A stretch of 6,084 nucleotides of DNA, taken from contig WQRP01000100.1 of assembly GCA_009786675.1 (NCBI GenBank), positions 1 to 6,084 of the forward strand, read 5' to 3'. Source of the DNA: Treponema sp. Lineage in GTDB: Bacteria > Spirochaetota > Spirochaetia > Treponematales > Breznakiellaceae. Below the pieces are notes generated by a model, which ran no database searches, was not told the origin of the DNA, and worked only from the letters and a program-made list of their open reading frames with translations. This document shows, piece by piece, positions 5,961 to 6,084 of the stretch (position 1 is its first letter; the number at the start of each line of letters is the position of its first letter). The position numbers and the translations under genes are program-made.

Positions 5961-5990
5961 TTTAGCCCCGCGAAAAATTCCCGGGCTAAA
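5961..5990. repeat. Inverted repeat across the chemoreceptor stop codon
   Basis: TTTAGCCC (5961-5968) and GGGCTAAA (5983-5990) form a perfect 8-bp stem with a 14-base loop that includes the stop codon at 5986-5988. A competing stem, CGCGGG (5951-5956) with CCCGCG (5967-5972), overlaps it. No U-run follows either on the - strand, so neither looks like a complete terminator by itself. Confidence 0.45.
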
Positions 5991-6084
5991 CGCCCAGCTT
6001 AGCGGCCGCCTCGACAATCTGCCGAGCGTCCTCCTTTACCTGCCCGGTGATGTCGTTCACCTGCGCTATCGCCTGCATTATCTG
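5986..6084 (-). CDS. C-terminal end of a probable methyl-accepting chemotaxis protein, cut by window edge
   Basis: The last 32 codons of a frame enter from the right edge: QIMQAIAQVNDITGQVKE, then DARQIVEAAAKLGV and TAG. The pattern I-x3-I-x2-V-x2-I-T-x2-V in a helical, charged stretch is typical of the descending arm of chemoreceptor signalling domains, especially treponemal ones. Those usually carry on past this point, so this copy may have a short C-terminus. With only 32 residues the family call is tentative, and an unrelated coiled coil is possible. It lies upstream of comF on the same strand. Confidence 0.5.
   Translation of the reverse strand, partial: QIMQAIAQVNDITGQVKEDARQIVEAAAKLGV

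Noticed and set aside
5486..5965. + strand open frame opposite comF
   Set aside because: ComF on the - strand has all four CxxC pairs and the PRPP loop. This frame shows no domain.
1..6084. CRISPR arrays, tRNA or rRNA genes, transposases, prophage genes
   Set aside because: I saw no regularly spaced repeats, cloverleaf-like sequence, rRNA motif, integrase, transposase or terminal inverted repeats in either strand.

Overview
The window looks like chromosomal DNA from a GC-rich, anaerobic, chemotactic bacterium. A spirochaete of the Treponema lineage is my best guess. I base this on the general look of the PriA and chemoreceptor sequences and on the hydrogenase-chemoreceptor fusion. No phylogenetic marker gene is present, so the placement is an inference. 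Coding regions are strongly GC-rich. The divergent intergenic region at 4040-4303 is clearly AT-richer.

Layout, left to right. (1) On the + strand, the C-terminal two thirds of the replication-restart helicase PriA enter from the left edge, just after an 11-C homopolymer, and end at 1549. (2) Convergent to it on the - strand is a two-gene operon read from about 4070 down to 1554. Its first gene is a 692-residue fusion of a [FeFe]-hydrogenase-like module with a methyl-accepting chemotaxis signalling domain. Two bases after its stop comes a YjbQ/UPF0047-family gene. (3) A 264-bp AT-rich divergent regulatory region follows, with one promoter facing each way, short repeats and a doubtful 52-codon ORF. 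(4) On the + strand is an exported TPR-like protein of 249 residues, whose transcript may be leaderless. (5) Convergent to that on the - strand is ComF, a zinc-ribbon phosphoribosyltransferase-like protein. Its 5' coding end contains a strong intrinsic-terminator structure. (6) At the right edge on the - strand are the last 32 codons of what looks like another chemoreceptor.

The most interesting item is the hydrogenase-chemoreceptor fusion. It keeps the H-cluster cysteine ligands and extra Fe-S clusters but has changed residues in the two motifs that normally tune the catalytic site. It lacks transmembrane segments and ends in a complete-looking chemoreceptor hairpin. I infer a cytoplasmic H2 or redox sensor that feeds the CheA/CheW pathway. 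No maturation genes and no electron-transfer subunits are visible nearby, which suits a sensor better than a metabolic enzyme. PriA and ComF are housekeeping genes with no evident functional link to the operon.
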